Assembly: GCA_019894665.1 (NCBI GenBank)
Contig: JAGXOC010000012.1
Span: 1-40,832, forward strand
DNA: 40,832 bases
Reading direction: 5' to 3'
Origin: Candidatus Thorarchaeota archaeon
GTDB taxonomy: Archaea; Asgardarchaeota; Thorarchaeia; Thorarchaeales; Thorarchaeaceae
Shown: piece by piece, positions 17,443 to 26,206 of the stretch
How the letters are laid out: each line of letters opens with the position of its first letter
Numbering within the stretch: the stretch's first letter is position 1
The notes under the pieces: model-generated
Told to the model about the DNA's origin: nothing
What the model saw: the letters and a program-made list of their open reading frames with translations, nothing else
Database searches by the model: none
Program-made: the position numbers and the translations under genes

Positions 17443-17471
17443 GTATTCCGACAGGGGAAATCCCAAGTCGT
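17443..17471 (-). other. Non-canonical T-loop intron of tRNA-Pro
   Basis: A 29-nt insertion in the T loop after position 58. It folds as a bulge-helix-bulge: an internal hairpin CGAC/GUCG, a 3-nt bulge AAA, a 4-bp central helix GUUC/GAAU (one G-U), a 3-nt bulge ACG, and an outer helix GGGA with UCUC (one G-U). Cutting after the second bulge base on each side restores a normal 7-nt T loop UUCAAGU. Confidence 0.78.
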
Positions 17472-17492
17472 TTGAACTCCCGGTCTCTTGCA

Positions 17493-17524
17493 TTCTGTGA
17501 CTCGAGGCGTGATTTCCTCAGTCG
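17493..17524 (-). other. Canonical 37/38 anticodon-loop intron of tRNA-Pro
   Basis: A 32-nt intron one base 3' of the anticodon. The intron hairpin is GACU-GAGG paired with CCUC-(G)-AGUC. The bulges are GGC and AAU, and the central helix UUGG/ACAG has one mismatch, so the bulge-helix-bulge is slightly relaxed. Confidence 0.82.
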
Positions 17525-17568
17525 CCCCAAGCAAGAATCATACCAAGCTAGACTACCGACCCATGCTG

Positions 17569-17592
17569 CATGAGACTTGTGATGTGCTCATG
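17569..17592. repeat. Short inverted repeat in the tRNA-Pro leader
   Basis: CATGAG (17569-17574) and CTCATG (17587-17592) are perfect inverted repeats separated by 12 nt, 7 nt before the mature 5' end of tRNA-Pro. They could form a small leader hairpin in the precursor. The rest of the 205-bp stretch from 17563 to 17767 shows only a weak TATA-like motif on each strand. Confidence 0.35.
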
Positions 17593-17767
17593 ACTGCAGT
17601 TGCCGTGTTTCGGACTGAAGATAAACATTACCACTCTTAGACTGGTTTTCGAAGATGTTTAGAACACGTGTTCCAATATTACAAGAGATTAGTAATATAG
17701 ATTTAGACTTATCAGTATCTACACTATTCCTGTGCAGGTTGTAGCCAAAGCGGGAGATGATTTTGAA

Positions 17768-18817
17768 ATGGTCACCGATTTAGTATATCATGACACCTTC
17801 GTTGAACATGTGATGTCTCCGGGTCACCCAGAGGGTCCAGACCGACTGAGAAGTGCACTTAGCTCAATTACTGCTGCCGGTCTGTTAGAAGATCAAAACG
17901 TGAATCTCTTGACACCAAAGAAAGCCCCATTGAGTGAAGTGTATCTACTTCATGGCAAGGCGTATCTTGAAGGAGTCAGAGCAAAATCAGAGAAAGGTGG
18001 TGGTATCTATACAATGGACACCTCTGTTAATTCATATACATATGATGCCGCTCTATTAGCTGCAGGCGGGGGAATAGATGCAGTTGATAGAGTCATGCAA
18101 GGCGATTCTGAAAATGCTTTTGTTTTATGTAGACCCCCAGGCCATCACGCTGAATACGAGAAAGCATTTGGTTTTTGTTTCATCAATAATGTGGCAGTAG
18201 CAGCCAAGCACCTTCTGGAAAAATTTGATGTTGAACGTGTAATGATTGTTGATTATGATGCCCATCATGGAAACGGAACACAAAATAGTTTTTACTCTTC
18301 TAAGGATGTGCTCTATGTGGGACTTCATCAAGATGGAAGGAGCCTATTCCCGGGATCTGGTTTTCCGGATGAGATTGGAACAGGCGAGGGTGAAGGTTAT
18401 ACAGTAAATTTAGCAATGTATCCAGGAGCTGGCGATTCTTCTTATGATCATGCTTTTTCACAGGTCCTCGAACCTATTGCTGAATCGTATAACCCTGATT
18501 TCATACTTATTTCAGTTGGATATGATGGGCATTTCATGGATCCCTTGACTAACCTTGGGCTCAGTACATCAGGTTTCGCAATGATGAATTCTAGATTGAA
18601 GAAAATGGCAAATTCCTGTGCTGATGGAAGAATTGTATGCTTTCTCGAGGGGGGCTACAATCTCGAAGTTATGGGAATGTGTTCATTGAATCTTCTTGAA
18701 GAGCTAGCGGGCAAGAGTATCACATCTTTTAATGACGAGAACAAAGAGAGCGATATTGCAAGTCAGTACACAGAAAAGCTGATTGAGAAGATAATTGCTG
18801 ACTCTCCTCTATTATAG
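17768..18817 (+). CDS. Histone deacetylase family (class II-like, acetoin utilisation type) deacetylase
   Basis: Zinc-dependent deacylase of the arginase/HDAC fold, about 349 residues. The active-site histidines are in RPPGHHAE (H126, H127), zinc ligands are D164 and H166 in VDYDAHHGNGT, and the third ligand is D253 in SVGYDGHF. All catalytic residues are present, so the enzyme should be active; substrates could be acetylated proteins or small amines. ATG 17768 (MVTDLVYHDTF) matches the usual family start, though the frame is open from GTG 17732, about 20 nt after a weak TATA-like ACTTATC. It is tail to tail with hel308, 4 bp apart. Confidence 0.92.
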   Translation: MVTDLVYHDTFVEHVMSPGHPEGPDRLRSALSSITAAGLLEDQNVNLLTPKKAPLSEVYLLHGKAYLEGVRAKSEKGGGIYTMDTSVNSYTYDAALLAAGGGIDAVDRVMQGDSENAFVLCRPPGHHAEYEKAFGFCFINNVAVAAKHLLEKFDVERVMIVDYDAHHGNGTQNSFYSSKDVLYVGLHQDGRSLFPGSGFPDEIGTGEGEGYTVNLAMYPGAGDSSYDHAFSQVLEPIAESYNPDFILISVGYDGHFMDPLTNLGLSTSGFAMMNSRLKKMANSCADGRIVCFLEGGYNLEVMGMCSLNLLEELAGKSITSFNDENKESDIASQYTEKLIEKIIADSPLL

Positions 18818-18821
18818 ACAT

Positions 18822-21074
18822 CTAAGCACCGAAATCCTCTAACAGAGTTTGCATTGAGTCAATGCTATCATCATCATCAATCAAATCTTCAGTTTCAGTG
18901 TCTGTCAGTTTTATGTCAAATCCCAACTGTTTCTTAATTGATTCTGCAATTGATGTACCAATAGTGGGTATTCTTGCTAGTTCTTCTATAGGTACTTTGT
19001 ACAGATCAGGCAGATTAACCAGATTATGACTGTGGAGCATTCTACCCCTTACTCGTCCAACTCCTTTGAGGTCTACAAGTTCCAGAATATCTGAACGTAC
19101 TCCATAACGAAGTCGTGACCGCAAATTATGGAGGAAATGAATGTGGCTAGTCGCATTGATTATTCTGGAAATCTCTGATGCTGCGTATGTCAACCATTCA
19201 GCAGATTGTACGAATCTATGAACATCACCCATACCAACGTTGTATCTCTCGGTGATGTCCTTCTCAGTTTTCTCGGAAATCCAATCCTGCAGTAGTGTTG
19301 CGGTTTTTATTTGAGCTAGGAAATCTGAGTAAGCACGAGGACTCTCTTCAATTGGTGGTTCAATCATGAGTTTGTCAAGATAATCATCTACTGTAACTTC
19401 GTATTCTTCAGCCTCTGACTTTGTTACATACGTGAGTGGTTGATCTGGGGTATGGCATATCAAATGTAGAATACCTATGATGTTGTGGTCATCTGTTTCA
19501 GATAAGACATCCCGAAGTAGAATTGCGGTGTAGGGGTCTATGTATAATTCAGATGTTCTTTTGCCCAGAGGTGTGGCTGTGTAGGAGCCATCTGTGCTTG
19601 TTTCTATGAGACTGCCTTCTTCAAGGAAGCCTAGGGCTGATGAAACATGCTGATTGATTTCCCACTGATCAAATTGATGAGAGAAAAATGTCCCTGCTAT
19701 TAGTGAATCTATCTCTTCGCGGTTTCTTGTCATTTCAGCTGCAACAGATGCTAGAAGGTGAGCGCGAACTGCGCGTGGAGAAGCTAGTTTGGAAGTGATT
19801 TCTTCAGGCTCTGATAGTGTGTAGTTATCAATTAGGAAGTCCTGTTCTGGTTCTGTCCGTGCAATGAGTACAGCTTCCCCGTACTCATCATATTTTGGTC
19901 TACCTGCTCGTCCTGCCATTTGTTTGTACTCAAGAATTGGAATAGGATAACTTCCACGCTCTGGTTCATAGCGTCTGTAATCACGAACAATTACACGTCT
20001 AGAAGGAAGATTCACCCCAGCTGCAAGAGTCGGAGTAGCAACGATCACCTTCAGTAGATTTTCCTTGAAGTAGTCTTCAACAAGGGCACGTTCTTTGTTA
20101 TCTAGGCCCGCATGATGAAATGCGGCACCGTTTGCTATCAGTCGTGCAAGTATTTTGGAGGCTTCAGGTGCTGAGGGAGCTCCTCCAATCTTGGTTGCTC
20201 CCTTGGAGAGCTGACGCATTGCCTCATCTGAGATATATCGACGTAGAAAAGGTGCGAGTTTCTTTGCAACTGCGATAGTTGATCGACGGCTCGATACAAA
20301 AACGAGAACTTGACCGTCTTCATCGAGGGTGTCGCAGACTACATCTGCTAGTTCATCTCTCCGAGTCCTATTGATTCTCCGTTGCGTGTTCTTCCCATCT
20401 CTGTAGAAGCTAATTTTTCCATCCAAATAGACTCCTTCGCTCAGTGGTACAGGTCTCCAAGTGTCTCTTACAAGTTCGGCGTCAAGCCATTCCGCAATCT
20501 GGTTAGCATTTGAAATCGTAGCACTGAGTGCGACAATTTGAATGTCTTTTACAATTTGAGTGAGTTTTGCTAATACCATCTCAAGCGTAGGTCCTCTTTT
20601 CTGATCATTAATGAGATGAACTTCATCAGCAACAACAATTCCTACGTCATTGAGCCATTCAACTTTGTGACGCACCAATGAGTCAGCTCGCTCAGTTGTC
20701 ACTATCACAATGTCTGCATCATGTAGACTTTTTCCGGGAGAATCATAGTCACCAACTGACATTGAGGTTGTAATGCCTAATGATTCATATTTCTTGAATT
20801 CTGCATACTTCTCACGAGCTAGTGATTTTAGTGGTACTAGATAGAGCGCTTTACCGCGTCCGTCAAGAATAGCTTTGAGCATACAAATCTCTGCAACCAG
20901 TGTTTTACCTGAGCTGGTGGGTATTGCAAGAACAAGGTTCTTTCCATTGAGAACATCTGTTTTGAAAGCACTAGCTTGAGGAGGAAAAAGCTCAGATATT
21001 CCTTGAGCTTGGAGGTGCGTGATTATTCTCTTGTTGATGTCCAGCTCTTCCAGTCGAATATTTTTCCTCTCCAC
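18822..21074 (-). CDS. hel308: Hel308 (Hjm) superfamily 2 DNA helicase
   Basis: 3'-5' DNA helicase that acts at stalled forks and branched DNA, related to metazoan HELQ and POLQ helicases. It has 750 residues. The Q-motif region is LFPPQASAF (29-37), motif I AIPTSSGKT (50-58) and motif II DEVH (150-153). AGVNLPSRR and QMAGRAGRP are motifs V and VI. The C-terminus has the winged helix, ratchet and a helix-hairpin-helix domain (about 675-725). It starts with GTG and no clear ribosome binding site. It lies 29 bp downstream of mcm on the same strand. Confidence 0.95.
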   Translation of the reverse strand: MERKNIRLEELDINKRIITHLQAQGISELFPPQASAFKTDVLNGKNLVLAIPTSSGKTLVAEICMLKAILDGRGKALYLVPLKSLAREKYAEFKKYESLGITTSMSVGDYDSPGKSLHDADIVIVTTERADSLVRHKVEWLNDVGIVVADEVHLINDQKRGPTLEMVLAKLTQIVKDIQIVALSATISNANQIAEWLDAELVRDTWRPVPLSEGVYLDGKISFYRDGKNTQRRINRTRRDELADVVCDTLDEDGQVLVFVSSRRSTIAVAKKLAPFLRRYISDEAMRQLSKGATKIGGAPSAPEASKILARLIANGAAFHHAGLDNKERALVEDYFKENLLKVIVATPTLAAGVNLPSRRVIVRDYRRYEPERGSYPIPILEYKQMAGRAGRPKYDEYGEAVLIARTEPEQDFLIDNYTLSEPEEITSKLASPRAVRAHLLASVAAEMTRNREEIDSLIAGTFFSHQFDQWEINQHVSSALGFLEEGSLIETSTDGSYTATPLGKRTSELYIDPYTAILLRDVLSETDDHNIIGILHLICHTPDQPLTYVTKSEAEEYEVTVDDYLDKLMIEPPIEESPRAYSDFLAQIKTATLLQDWISEKTEKDITERYNVGMGDVHRFVQSAEWLTYAASEISRIINATSHIHFLHNLRSRLRYGVRSDILELVDLKGVGRVRGRMLHSHNLVNLPDLYKVPIEELARIPTIGTSIAESIKKQLGFDIKLTDTETEDLIDDDDSIDSMQTLLEDFGA

Positions 21075-21103
21075 AGTATGCTGATGATATGAACCAATGT
21101 GAC

Positions 21104-23164
21104 TTAGCTCTGGGAATGTCTGATTTTACCTTCACGTGGACTATACAGTATTCCTTCAGCTAATAGTTTCTCAATAATCTCTTCAGCACGTTCACGAGGT
21201 AAGCCCATCGAAACTGCTCTCTGGATCAGGGCATCTTTATTCACCGTTGAAGTTCCTTCAGATTCCATGTCACGGATAGCTTTGATGATGATATCTGAGG
21301 AACTTCGCTGTGATGCACTCATCTTAGAAACAAGACGATCAATGTCGATTTTACCAGTTATCCTGTCAAGTGCTACCATACGCAGAGATTCCTCCATGAG
21401 CCGGATTGCTGATTGAGCGTCTTCTTTGGTGACTTTGGATCGTAACGCCATTCGTGCTCGTGCCTCTGACAAACGGACAAGTGATTCTAATTGGCGAGCT
21501 GTGATTGGAACTGGTCCACCCTCTGCGCTCTTTCGAAGGTCTACATAGAAATTCTCAATCACTTCCGCAGCCTCAGACGTTAGCTGGGGAATGACATAGC
21601 GATTGGAATATCCAATGTATTTTTTCAGGAAACCCGGTGGGATTGTGGATATTGTACCCTGATCTTGAGTTTTCTTCATCCGATGCAAATTAAGTATGAA
21701 TTGTGCAAGCTCACGGTCTCTCGTAGGCTCTGGTGTATCGACTAGAATCCAAATCAGATCAAACCTTGAAAGGATAGTGAAGGGTAGCCGGATGTTATCC
21801 TGAACAGAGAGTGATGATTCGTAACGTCCCAGTGTTGGGTTAGCAGCAGCAAGAATTGAAGTTCTTGCATTCAGTGTAGCAACAATTCCAGCTTTTGCGA
21901 TACTGACCGTATGTTGTTCCATGGCTTCGTGTATTGCGGTTCGATCATTGGGATCCATCTTATCAAATTCGTCTATGCATGCAATCCCTTGATCGGATAG
22001 GACTAATGCTCCAGCTTCCAGTGTCATTGCACCGGATTCTGTATCATGAATGACAGCTGCTGTAAGTCCGGCTGCTGTAGTTCCCTTCCCGGAGGTGTAA
22101 AGCCCTCTTGCTGCTAGTCCAGACACAAACTTGAGAATCTGACTTTTTCCTGTTCCAGGGTCTCCAATCAGTAATATGTTTGATTTACCCCTAAGGCGTG
22201 TTCCATCTGGCAGTGTCTTTCCAACACCACCGAAAAGAAGGAGTGCAATTGATTCTTTGATATGTTCATGACCCTGTATAGCTGGTGCAATTGATGCGTA
22301 AATCTTCTCGTGAACGTACTGGTCCTCAGCTAGCTCCTTAATTCGTTTCTCGTCGTCATCGGATATTTCAAGTTGCTCGTACTCTTTCTCAGATACTTCT
22401 ACGCCATTTGCTTCAATGAAAATATTGAATGTCGCAAGCTTTCCTCCCCTTCGTGAAAAATCTGGAGATGTTTGAAGCGTTCCAGTGACCTTCACTAATT
22501 CCCCGGGTCTGGATACATCAACAATATCACCTTCTAATATTACATCAACAGAACGAGGCATCTGACCCGGAGGAAGTTCCTCAGGGGATTCCTGGAGTCT
22601 TACTTTTTGCCAGTCTTTGAATTGGGATTTCTGAGGAATCAATCGCATTGGTGTTTTCTTTGTACAAATTGGACACAAGACAGGTTCTGTGTATCGTCCT
22701 TCTTCTTGGGGTTGAGGTATTTCAGTTTGACAAATCCTACAAAGGAACATAGCTTGGACTAGAAGCGGTTTGACCACACTGGCCCTCATCATGATTCCAC
22801 TGATGTGTAACAGTTTCCCGATATGACGCGACCGCAGAGCACGTAATGCAATGTGTTCAGGATAATTAACAAAACGTGTTTTCATGAAACTGACATCAAT
22901 ACTGTTGATGTAATCTGGATCTTCAACACGAAGTACTGAAATCAGTGCATTATCAACCATCTCCAAGAATTTCTGAGGGTCTTCTGCTGCTAATGCCATG
23001 AACACATTATCGAAGCTTGTCAAGTCTTGAAAGTCGACAGTGAGCGATATTTCATCATTAATCGACATTTGTTGGATTCGTGACCAATAAGTCAGAGTTC
23101 CCTGCTCATCTTTGTATGTTCTTAGGAACTCTTCGAATCGTTCTTGTTCGTCATAACCGGACAT
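21104..23164 (-). CDS. mcm: MCM replicative helicase
   Basis: Homohexameric replicative DNA helicase of 686 residues. The N-terminal OB region carries a four-cysteine zinc knuckle (C142, C145, C164, C167). The AAA+ core has Walker A GDPGTGKS (334-341), Walker B CIDEFDKM (396-403) and the arginine finger in LSRFDL (R467). The C-terminal 90 residues form a winged helix (GLPRERAEEIIEKLLAEG). No intein is present. ATG is preceded by GAGG with a 9-nt spacer, and a minus-strand TATA box lies at 23245-23254, so mcm has its own promoter although gins and hel308 flank it on the same strand. Confidence 0.97.
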   Translation of the reverse strand: MSGYDEQERFEEFLRTYKDEQGTLTYWSRIQQMSINDEISLTVDFQDLTSFDNVFMALAAEDPQKFLEMVDNALISVLRVEDPDYINSIDVSFMKTRFVNYPEHIALRALRSRHIGKLLHISGIMMRASVVKPLLVQAMFLCRICQTEIPQPQEEGRYTEPVLCPICTKKTPMRLIPQKSQFKDWQKVRLQESPEELPPGQMPRSVDVILEGDIVDVSRPGELVKVTGTLQTSPDFSRRGGKLATFNIFIEANGVEVSEKEYEQLEISDDDEKRIKELAEDQYVHEKIYASIAPAIQGHEHIKESIALLLFGGVGKTLPDGTRLRGKSNILLIGDPGTGKSQILKFVSGLAARGLYTSGKGTTAAGLTAAVIHDTESGAMTLEAGALVLSDQGIACIDEFDKMDPNDRTAIHEAMEQHTVSIAKAGIVATLNARTSILAAANPTLGRYESSLSVQDNIRLPFTILSRFDLIWILVDTPEPTRDRELAQFILNLHRMKKTQDQGTISTIPPGFLKKYIGYSNRYVIPQLTSEAAEVIENFYVDLRKSAEGGPVPITARQLESLVRLSEARARMALRSKVTKEDAQSAIRLMEESLRMVALDRITGKIDIDRLVSKMSASQRSSSDIIIKAIRDMESEGTSTVNKDALIQRAVSMGLPRERAEEIIEKLLAEGILYSPREGKIRHSQS

Positions 23165-23244
23165 CTTTACTAGCCTCGAAACTGTTCATTTTTCTGGAGC
23201 CCACAATCGTATGTCGATATTCGACTCCTAGTTCTTCTTGATTT

Positions 23245-23254
23245 GTATTTAAGG
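23245..23254 (-). promoter_or_regulatory. TATA box of mcm
   Basis: The minus-strand motif CCTTAAATAC lies 81-90 nt before the mcm ATG, in the 107-bp gap after the gins gene. It would start a leader of about 55 nt. Motif and position only. Confidence 0.4.
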
Positions 23255-23271
23255 ACACTAAAACTCATTGC

Positions 23272-23829
23272 TTAATCCATAATGTTTTGGCGCCATCCAG
23301 AGAGTAAATCAATTAGCTCTTCACAGAGCCACCGCTCTTCATAAGCCATCTGCTTTCTCTTCTCATGATATGCACCTGATTTGGCAATTCGAAGTATCTT
23401 TGATAATCGAGTTTCAACCAAAAAGGGAAGCATGCGTTGTAGTTTTTCGATTTCGTCGTATTTTCTGGGATCTATCGAAGTTCTGTCACTTTGTAGTCGA
23501 AGTACTTTCCTACTGAGTGCAGTGTAGAGAAATGGTTGAAATGTTTGTAGCTTATGAGGTTGTTTCTCTTCTTCTCGGTAAAGATTCTGAAGTCGTCTTA
23601 ATGAGTCGTATGCGTCTTCAGGCACAATATCCACTATGTCATGCTTCAGTAACTGTTCTATTATCCAATTGGGGAAGCTAACCTGATCACCCTTGTTGAA
23701 AGGACCCAGTTTATCCCCACTGACAGTTATCTCAGACATTGGTTTTTGAAAAATGCATTCTCGAGCTTCGTTGAGAAACAACATCTCAAAGCGGTTCATC
23801 TCATCTTTTGCTTCACTACACAGCTTCAT
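23272..23829 (-). CDS. GINS complex subunit, probably Gins23-type
   Basis: Subunit of the archaeal GINS complex, which joins MCM and the RecJ/Cdc45-like protein into the replicative helicase. The recognisable part is the small beta (B) domain, LGPFNKGDQVSFPNWI, at about 40-65, followed by a helical A domain with FQPFLYTALSRKVLRL and a helical C-terminus. B before A is the order of Psf2/Psf3, hence Gins23; the divergent sequence keeps this tentative. The frame is open from GTG 23841, but that GTG is part of GAGGTG, and the ATG at 23829 (MKLCSEAKD) is preferred. A minus-strand TATA-like GCCTTTATC lies near 23860-23868. Adjacent to mcm. Confidence 0.75.
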   Translation of the reverse strand: MKLCSEAKDEMNRFEMLFLNEARECIFQKPMSEITVSGDKLGPFNKGDQVSFPNWIIEQLLKHDIVDIVPEDAYDSLRRLQNLYREEEKQPHKLQTFQPFLYTALSRKVLRLQSDRTSIDPRKYDEIEKLQRMLPFLVETRLSKILRIAKSGAYHEKRKQMAYEERWLCEELIDLLSGWRQNIMD

Positions 23830-23982
23830 GAAATCCCACACCTCAAATTGGATTAGGTGAGATAAAGGCCTTGCTCTGTGGTAACGAGCCAGGGTGATTA
23901 ATCCTGTGCTTCATTCATGTGCCATAATTGTATTGCCAGAGAATCTTTTAAGGGGTCAAGAAGGATTCGTAGTAGAATCTGG

Positions 23983-23991
23983 CATAAATAG
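23983..23991 (+). promoter_or_regulatory. TATA box of the rfcS-rfcL operon
   Basis: CATAAATAG lies about 40-47 nt before the rfcS ATG, within the 200-bp gap divergent from gins. The gap also holds the gins promoter; I see nothing else in it. Confidence 0.45.
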
Positions 23992-24029
23992 AAGACTATT
24001 GCGTCTTCAATATTGGATGGGAACTACAA

Positions 24030-24989
24030 ATGGATTTGGACTTGTGGACCGAAAAATATCGATCTCCAACTTTAGGGGAAATTATTGGCCAAGAATCATT
24101 GATTGATAGCCTCAAGATGTTTGTAGAAACCGAGGCTGTGCCTCACTGCTTATTTGCGGGACCACCAGGAACAGGTAAGACTACTGCTGCAACTGCTATG
24201 GCTAGAGACCTCTTTGGTGATTCATTTGAACGAAATTTCATGGAACTCAATGCTAGTGATGAAAGAGGAATCGATGTTGTGAGAAATCAGATTAAGAATT
24301 TCGCAAGGAATATGCCATCTGGTGGCGCACCATTCAAGATACTTGTTCTCGATGAAGCTGATCATCTTACAGCAGATGCTCAGCATGCCTTGCGGCGTAC
24401 TATGGAATCTTATGCGGCTTCCTGTAGGATGGTATTGATTTGTAATTATTCAAGTAGAATTATTCCGCCCATTCAGTCGAGATGTGCGATTTTCCGTTTT
24501 TCACGACTAGGTAATGATGATATCGCGAGTAGACTCAAGTATATTGCCAAGAAAGAAGGTGTGACACTTTTAGCTGCTGGAACTGAAGCAATTCTGTATC
24601 TGGCAGAGGGCGATATGAGAGCCGCTATCAACCTTCTTCAGGCAGCATCATCCACAGGCCAGAAAGTAACTGATGAGATTGTTTATTCAATCTCGGGAAG
24701 AGCGAACCCAGAAGCAGTAAGAAAAATGCTTGTTGACGCTCAAGAAGGAAAATATATTGAGTCACTCGATAGCCTCCGAAATCTGATCTATCAGAAAGGT
24801 GTTTCACCCGTGGATTTGGTGAAACAAATGCATCGTGAGATTGAGGGTCTTGGACTTGATAATCGGAAACGAATGGATATACTTAATCAGACTGCAGAGA
24901 TTGAATTCCGTGTGGGGGAGGGTGCTAATGGTGAGATTCAGCTTTCATCACTATTGGCACGCATAGGATTTGGTAGTGATTCTGAATGA
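24030..24989 (+). CDS. rfcS: Replication factor C small subunit
   Basis: AAA+ subunit of the clamp loader that places PCNA on primed DNA. It has 319 residues: WTEKYRSPTLGEIIGQ opening, Walker A GPPGTGKT (44-51), Walker B VLDEADHL (106-113), sensor 1 ICNYSSRI, and the SRC arginine-finger motif at 150-152. No intein is present although this gene often carries one. The stop overlaps the rfcL start by 4 bp (ATGA), so the two subunits are made from one message. Confidence 0.97.
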   Translation: MDLDLWTEKYRSPTLGEIIGQESLIDSLKMFVETEAVPHCLFAGPPGTGKTTAATAMARDLFGDSFERNFMELNASDERGIDVVRNQIKNFARNMPSGGAPFKILVLDEADHLTADAQHALRRTMESYAASCRMVLICNYSSRIIPPIQSRCAIFRFSRLGNDDIASRLKYIAKKEGVTLLAAGTEAILYLAEGDMRAAINLLQAASSTGQKVTDEIVYSISGRANPEAVRKMLVDAQEGKYIESLDSLRNLIYQKGVSPVDLVKQMHREIEGLGLDNRKRMDILNQTAEIEFRVGEGANGEIQLSSLLARIGFGSDSE

Positions 24990-26206
24990 GTGATGAAAGT
25001 CTACCTTGGTCAGAGAAACATCGTCCGAGGAAACTAGATGGGCTCGTTGGGAACCGTGAAACCATCAGAACTCTCAAGAGCTGGGTTGAATCATGGATAT
25101 CGAGAATACCAAGTAAGAAGGCAGCTCTTTTAGTTGGACCACCGGGAACGGGGAAAACTGCGTCAGTAGGGGCTTTAGCGAATGATTTAGACATGGAACT
25201 TGTTGAATTTAATTCAAGTGACAAAAGAAACAAAGATAGTATAGAAACGCTAGTTTGGAGGGCTGCATCACAACAAACCCTTGACGGTAGACCCAGGCTT
25301 ATCCTATTGGATGAGGTAGATGGTCTCTCAGGGACTAGTGATAGAGGCGGTGTTGGTGCTATTCTGAAGGTAATCAAGGATGCTGTACATCCAATTGTGA
25401 TGACTGCAAATGATCAAAATAGTCCTCGCCTCAAGGACCTGATGAAGGTGTGTCAAGTCTTTAATTTTGAAATTATCGAGAATGATGATATCGAGAAGAT
25501 ATTGAAACGTATTTTGTCTGAAAACAATGTGGAGGTTTCCGAAGAAGTACTGGATGAGATTGTTGAAGGTTCAGGAGGAGATCTTCGAGCCGCAATTTCG
25601 GATTTAGAATCCCAAGCAAGAAGTGGTTCGGTATCTCTAGTGGTTGAACCAGCTAGCAGAGACTCAAAAAGAGGGACTGAAGAAACTCTACGGCATCTGT
25701 TTGCTTCCGTTGATTCTAAAATGGCTAGAAAAGCGTTATCTGATTCTGAATTAAATCATGATTCATTGGTCTTATGGTTAGAAGAAAATCTGCATCTCCA
25801 TCTTGTTACACCAAAGGAACTGAATGAGGGATTTGAACAGCTTTCTCTTGCAGATGTTTCACTTGGAAGAATCATGAGGGATCAGAATTGGAAACTTCTT
25901 GCATATGTTTATGATTTCTTATCGATAGGAGTGGCAATGAGTCGGTCTGAAACACCTTTCCGACGTGTCAAGTACTCACAACCATCATGGCCTCTTCTAG
26001 TGTGGCAGGGTAACAAGAAACGGGACAAACAATCAGAGATTCTGACATCTTTGTCCGCATTAACACGAGTTTCAAGGACAAGGGTACGACAGACTCACCT
26101 TGATACAATACTTGAGATTGTTAAGATTGATCCAAAGAGTCTGAATGATTTCGCAACTTGGCTGAATGTGGAGAAGTCATCCTTGGTTCAGAAAAGTAGT
26201 CGATGA
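24986..26206 (+). CDS. rfcL: Replication factor C large subunit
   Basis: Large clamp-loader subunit of 406 residues. WSEKHRPRKLDGLVGN opens the protein, Walker A is GPPGTGKT (51-58) and Walker B is LILLDEVDGL (105-114). It lacks the SRC motif, as large subunits do. The C-terminus ends SSLVQKSSR, and I see no PIP box (Q-x-x-hydrophobic-x-x-aromatic pair), which many archaeal RfcL proteins carry at their end; the protein is also on the short side. Its last 86 bp overlap the convergent truA frame. Confidence 0.95.
   Translation: MSDESLPWSEKHRPRKLDGLVGNRETIRTLKSWVESWISRIPSKKAALLVGPPGTGKTASVGALANDLDMELVEFNSSDKRNKDSIETLVWRAASQQTLDGRPRLILLDEVDGLSGTSDRGGVGAILKVIKDAVHPIVMTANDQNSPRLKDLMKVCQVFNFEIIENDDIEKILKRILSENNVEVSEEVLDEIVEGSGGDLRAAISDLESQARSGSVSLVVEPASRDSKRGTEETLRHLFASVDSKMARKALSDSELNHDSLVLWLEENLHLHLVTPKELNEGFEQLSLADVSLGRIMRDQNWKLLAYVYDFLSIGVAMSRSETPFRRVKYSQPSWPLLVWQGNKKRDKQSEILTSLSALTRVSRTRVRQTHLDTILEIVKIDPKSLNDFATWLNVEKSSLVQKSSR

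Larger units (their letters stand above)
17425..17562 (-). tRNA. tRNA-Pro(GGG) with two introns
   Basis: The 138-nt gene folds into a complete tRNA-Pro only after two insertions are removed. The acceptor stem pairs 17556-17562 with 17429-17435, including one G-U pair, followed by A73 and an encoded CCA. D arm and anticodon stem (CTTGC/GCAAG) flank TTGGGG, giving anticodon GGG at 17526-17528. Intron 1, at the canonical 37/38 site, is 17493-17524 (32 nt). The T stem GGGAG/CTCCC is complete, but its loop is broken by intron 2, 17443-17471 (29 nt). The mature tRNA is 77 nt with CCA. A TATA-like element at 17619-17627 is about 60 nt upstream, and an inverted repeat lies in the leader. Confidence 0.9.

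Noticed and set aside
17337-17573. Two open frames of about 65 codons, one on each strand, over the tRNA-Pro gene
   Set aside because: They are explained by the tRNA with its two introns and have no protein-like features.
17569-17592. Inverted repeat in the tRNA-Pro leader as a transcription-factor operator
   Set aside because: Six-base arms are short enough to arise by chance; kept only as a possible leader hairpin.
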